From an uncultured Lachnospiraceae bacterium (GTDB lineage: Bacteria > Bacillota > Clostridia > Lachnospirales > Lachnospiraceae): DNA of 9,363 nucleotides. The number at the start of each line of letters is the position of its first letter. Position 1 is the first letter of the stretch. The notes under the pieces were generated by a model. That model made no database searches. It was not told the origin of the DNA and saw nothing but the letters and a program-made list of their open reading frames with translations. The stretch is taken from positions 1 to 9,363 of the forward strand of contig CAKRJK010000038.1 of the NCBI GenBank assembly GCA_934351705.1, given 5' to 3'. The translations under genes and the position numbers were made by a program. This document shows positions 7,819 to 9,363 of this stretch, piece by piece.

Positions 7819-7857
7819 AAACTGTCGCAAAAATGTTTTTTGCGGCAGTTTTTTTAT
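7819..7857 (+). terminator. Rho-independent terminator after metK
   Basis: AAACTGTCGC (7819-7828) pairs with GCGGCAGTTT (7842-7851) with one G-T wobble; the helix is extended by A5 (7829-7833) against T5 (7837-7841) around a three-base loop, and followed by a T-run. Confidence 0.92.
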
Positions 7858-7908
7858 AAAAAATTTAGAATTGTTTTGGTAAATATTCATAGGAATTGAG
7901 AAGAATCA

Positions 7909-7917
7909 TGTTATAAT
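7909..7917 (+). promoter_or_regulatory. Probable extended -10 promoter for the histidine kinase gene
   Basis: TGTTATAAT at 7909-7917 is a perfect extended -10. No good -35 box is seen at the expected distance. Transcription would start near 7924, leaving a ~50-base leader with AGAGG at 7961-7965. Confidence 0.5.
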
Positions 7918-7972
7918 ATCGTTAGGTATGATAACGTGTTTGTATGATTGGCGAAGAATGAGAGGCTGAAAT

Positions 7973-8902
7973 ATGAAGCTGAGGACAAGACTGATCATTG
8001 CATTTTGCAGTATTATATTTTTGCCTATGCTTTTGATGGGGATGGCATTGATCGGAATTTACCGGACACAGGCAAGTGCAATTTTACAGGCGAAGGACAT
8101 TTTAATAGATATGGGATTTACCATTGTGCTGATTCTCGTTTTTACGGCAGTCACTATGATGGTATGGATTTACCGGGCAATTATCGGGCCGATCCAGAAA
8201 CTTGAGAAGGCGGCTGAAAATATCAAAGACGGCAATCTTGATTTTGAGATTGAAACGAACAGCCAGGATGAGATCGGAGAGCTGTGTCAGACGTTTGAAC
8301 AGATGAGAGTGCAGCTCAAGACTTCTTCGGAGGAGCAGATTCGCAACGAGAAAGAGAACAGGGAATTGATCAGTAATATATCGCATGATCTAAAGACACC
8401 GATTACCGCGATTAAGGGATATGTCGAGGGAATCATGGACGGTGTTGCCGATACTCCCGAGAAGATGGATAAGTATGTCCGCACCATCTATAATAAGACG
8501 AATGAGATGGATCTTTTGATCAATGAATTAACGATTTATTCCAAGATCGATACCAACCGTATTCCGTATAATTTCAGTAAGATCAATGTAGCGGATTATT
8601 TTAATGATTGTATCGAAGAGATAGGTCTTGATCTGGATTCAAAAGGAATCGGACTGTCTTATATTAACTACGCAGAAGATGATGTGATCGTCATTATGGA
8701 CCCGGAGCAGATCCGCAGGGTGCTCGGCACAAAAGAGGGGCAGCAGCTTTTGGGACTACTCAACCGGGACGGCGGCGCGGCGCTGCGTCAGGCGGCAAAC
8801 GCCGTGAAGAGCGGGGACTACGCCGCCGCGCAGAAAATTTTAGAGCCGGTCATGCAGACGCCGGAGGCGGCACGGCTGGTGGACGCCATCAACCGAAAGT
8901 AG
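7973..8902 (+). CDS. Membrane sensor histidine kinase N-terminal part, joined in frame to an unrelated G+C-rich protein tail
   Basis: The first ~250 residues are a two-component sensor kinase. AGAGG at 7961-7965 supports the start. Two membrane segments (about 7-30 and 47-67) enclose a very short outside loop of ~16 residues. A HAMP domain (about 68-118, with EIGELCQTFEQM) and a dimerisation/phosphoacceptor domain follow, with SHDLKTPI and the phosphorylated His138. After DPEQIRRV (243-250) the family would continue into the N-box of the ATP-binding domain. Instead the frame runs into about 59 residues (LGTKEGQQLL to AINRK) that are alanine-rich, helical and encoded in G+C-rich DNA. The whole ATP-binding domain (N, G1, G2 boxes) is missing, so the product as written cannot be a kinase. 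No response regulator gene lies beside it in the window. A chimeric assembly is more likely than a natural fusion. Confidence 0.85.
   Translation: MKLRTRLIIAFCSIIFLPMLLMGMALIGIYRTQASAILQAKDILIDMGFTIVLILVFTAVTMMVWIYRAIIGPIQKLEKAAENIKDGNLDFEIETNSQDEIGELCQTFEQMRVQLKTSSEEQIRNEKENRELISNISHDLKTPITAIKGYVEGIMDGVADTPEKMDKYVRTIYNKTNEMDLLINELTIYSKIDTNRIPYNFSKINVADYFNDCIEEIGLDLDSKGIGLSYINYAEDDVIVIMDPEQIRRVLGTKEGQQLLGLLNRDGGAALRQAANAVKSGDYAAAQKILEPVMQTPEAARLVDAINRK
8711..8745. other. Composition and homology breakpoint (probable chimeric joint)
   Basis: Upstream codes for a histidine kinase up to IRRV (codons 8711-8722); downstream codes for an unrelated protein from about GTKEGQQ (codons from 8726). Base composition moves from moderate to very G+C-rich within about 100 bases. 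The exact crossover cannot be fixed because the bases around CGCAGGGTGCTCGGCAC would suit either side. Confidence 0.8.
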
Positions 8903-8910
8903 GCGGCGCG

Positions 8911-9267
8911 ATGGAAGAGCAGCTTTCGCAGAAAATTCAGGAGGTCCTGAACGACCCGGCGCAGATGGCGCAGGTGCTGGAGCTGGCGAAAAGCCTCGGC
9001 GTGACGCTGCCGCCGCCGGACGCGCCCGCGGGTTCGCCACCCGAAGAAAAAGCGCCGCCGGATACACCGCCCGCACCGCCGCCCGTACAGTCGCCGCCGA
9101 TGGGCGGACTTGCGCAGCGGCAGGAGGCGCTGCTGCGCGCGCTTGAGCCGTTTTTACGCCCGTCGCGGCGGGAAAAGATCGAACGCGCGCTCCAGATCGC
9201 GCGCCTGAGCGGCATCGCGGGCAGCGCGCTGCGCAGGGGAGGATCGGGGACGCGCGATGCGAGGTGA
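8911..9267 (+). CDS. Small unrecognised protein with proline-rich linker
   Basis: I do not recognise this 118-residue protein. It starts eight bases after the previous stop, with only a weak AGGCGG upstream. Residues 1-30 form a likely amphipathic helix (EEQLSQKIQEVLNDPAQM). Residues ~33-66 are a linker rich in Pro, Ala and Glu. Residues ~70-110 are a second helical part (RQEALLRALEPFLRPSRREK), with many arginines and then a small-residue helix (RLSGIAGSALRRGG). There is no signal peptide or clear membrane segment. The preceding truncated protein tail has a similar helical, Ala-rich style, and the following gene overlaps its end closely, which suggests a small operon. Codon use is strongly G+C-biased, unlike every gene left of 8,700. 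It is a real-looking gene because of its packing and consistent codon bias, but its function is unknown. Confidence 0.65.
   Translation: MEEQLSQKIQEVLNDPAQMAQVLELAKSLGVTLPPPDAPAGSPPEEKAPPDTPPAPPPVQSPPMGGLAQRQEALLRALEPFLRPSRREKIERALQIARLSGIAGSALRRGGSGTRDAR
9261..9266 (+). promoter_or_regulatory. Ribosome binding site for the last gene
   Basis: GAGGTG lies five bases before the GTG at 9272. It favours that GTG over the in-frame ATG at 9257, which lies upstream of the site and has no comparable motif before it. Confidence 0.6.
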
Positions 9268-9271
9268 TTTC

Positions 9272-9363
9272 GTGTATAACCGCTACATTCCGCAGCCGGA
9301 CGGCAGCTATCTCCGCATGGACGTGCAGCCGCCGCAGGACGCTCCCGCGCAGCAGTCCACGCA
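9272..9363 (+). CDS. Start of an unrecognised protein (3' end outside window)
   Basis: Only about 30 codons are visible, from the GTG at 9272: MYNRYIPQPDGSYLRMDVQP and then a Pro/Gln/Ala-rich stretch. It begins five bases after the previous stop at 9265-9267, so the two are probably translationally coupled. An N-terminal Tyr-Asn-Arg-Tyr-Ile-Pro followed by a low-complexity linker suggests a tail preceding a folded or membrane part that lies outside the window. No function can be assigned. Confidence 0.55.
   Translation, partial: MYNRYIPQPDGSYLRMDVQPPQDAPAQQST

Noticed and set aside
7973..8902. A novel natural histidine kinase-effector fusion protein
   Set aside because: The kinase lacks its ATP-binding domain and base composition jumps at the joint, so a chimeric sequence explains it better than a functional fusion.
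8937..9215. Minus-strand open frames in the G+C-rich tail (also 8840-9076)
   Set aside because: High G+C removes stop codons from all frames; these are Gly/Ser/Ala/Pro-rich shadows with no start signal.
1..9363. CRISPR array, tRNA or rRNA gene, insertion sequence, integrase or attachment site
   Set aside because: No regularly spaced repeats, cloverleaf, transposase motif or long inverted repeats were seen by eye on either strand.

Overview
The first ~8.7 kb reads as ordinary chromosomal housekeeping DNA from a low-to-moderate G+C Gram-positive gut-type clostridium, most likely Lachnospiraceae (Roseburia/Agathobacter/Coprococcus-like). The basis is the character of the Mfd and MurA proteins, sigma-A type promoters with TATAAT boxes, strong AGGAGG ribosome sites, and a SAM-I riboswitch ahead of metK. 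Family placement is from memory of such proteins, not from a search.

Layout, left to right: (1) the C-terminal ~800 residues of the transcription-repair coupling factor Mfd, cut by the window edge; (2) a PrsA/SurA-like lipoprotein foldase with its own promoter, closed by a hairpin terminator; (3) murA, the first committed step of peptidoglycan synthesis, with its own promoter; (4) a bidirectional terminator separating murA from a convergent HD-GYP cyclic-di-GMP phosphodiesterase gene on the minus strand; (5) a compact divergent promoter region between the HD-GYP gene and metK, followed by a complete SAM-I riboswitch with a readable terminator and antiterminator; (6) metK, S-adenosylmethionine synthetase, then a terminator; (7) the start of a membrane sensor histidine kinase.

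At about 8,715-8,745 the sequence changes abruptly. The histidine kinase stops just before its ATP-binding domain and continues in frame into unrelated coding sequence of very high G+C (one 60-base line at 9001 counts 77% G+C, against 35% for the line at 8581). The last ~620 bases hold the tail of a second protein, one complete small unrecognised protein with a proline-rich linker, and the start of a third, closely packed like an operon from a different, G+C-rich clostridium. The simplest reading is a chimeric assembly joint rather than a natural gene fusion, so the two sides should be annotated as two genomes until reads show otherwise.

The genes left of the joint are mostly separate transcription units, each with a recognisable promoter or terminator; they do not form one pathway. 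I found no convincing undescribed system. The points most worth a second look are the joint, the short extracytoplasmic loop of the kinase, the exact riboswitch switching pairs, the loss of parvulin active-site histidines in the foldase, and a phased slippery heptamer inside mfd.
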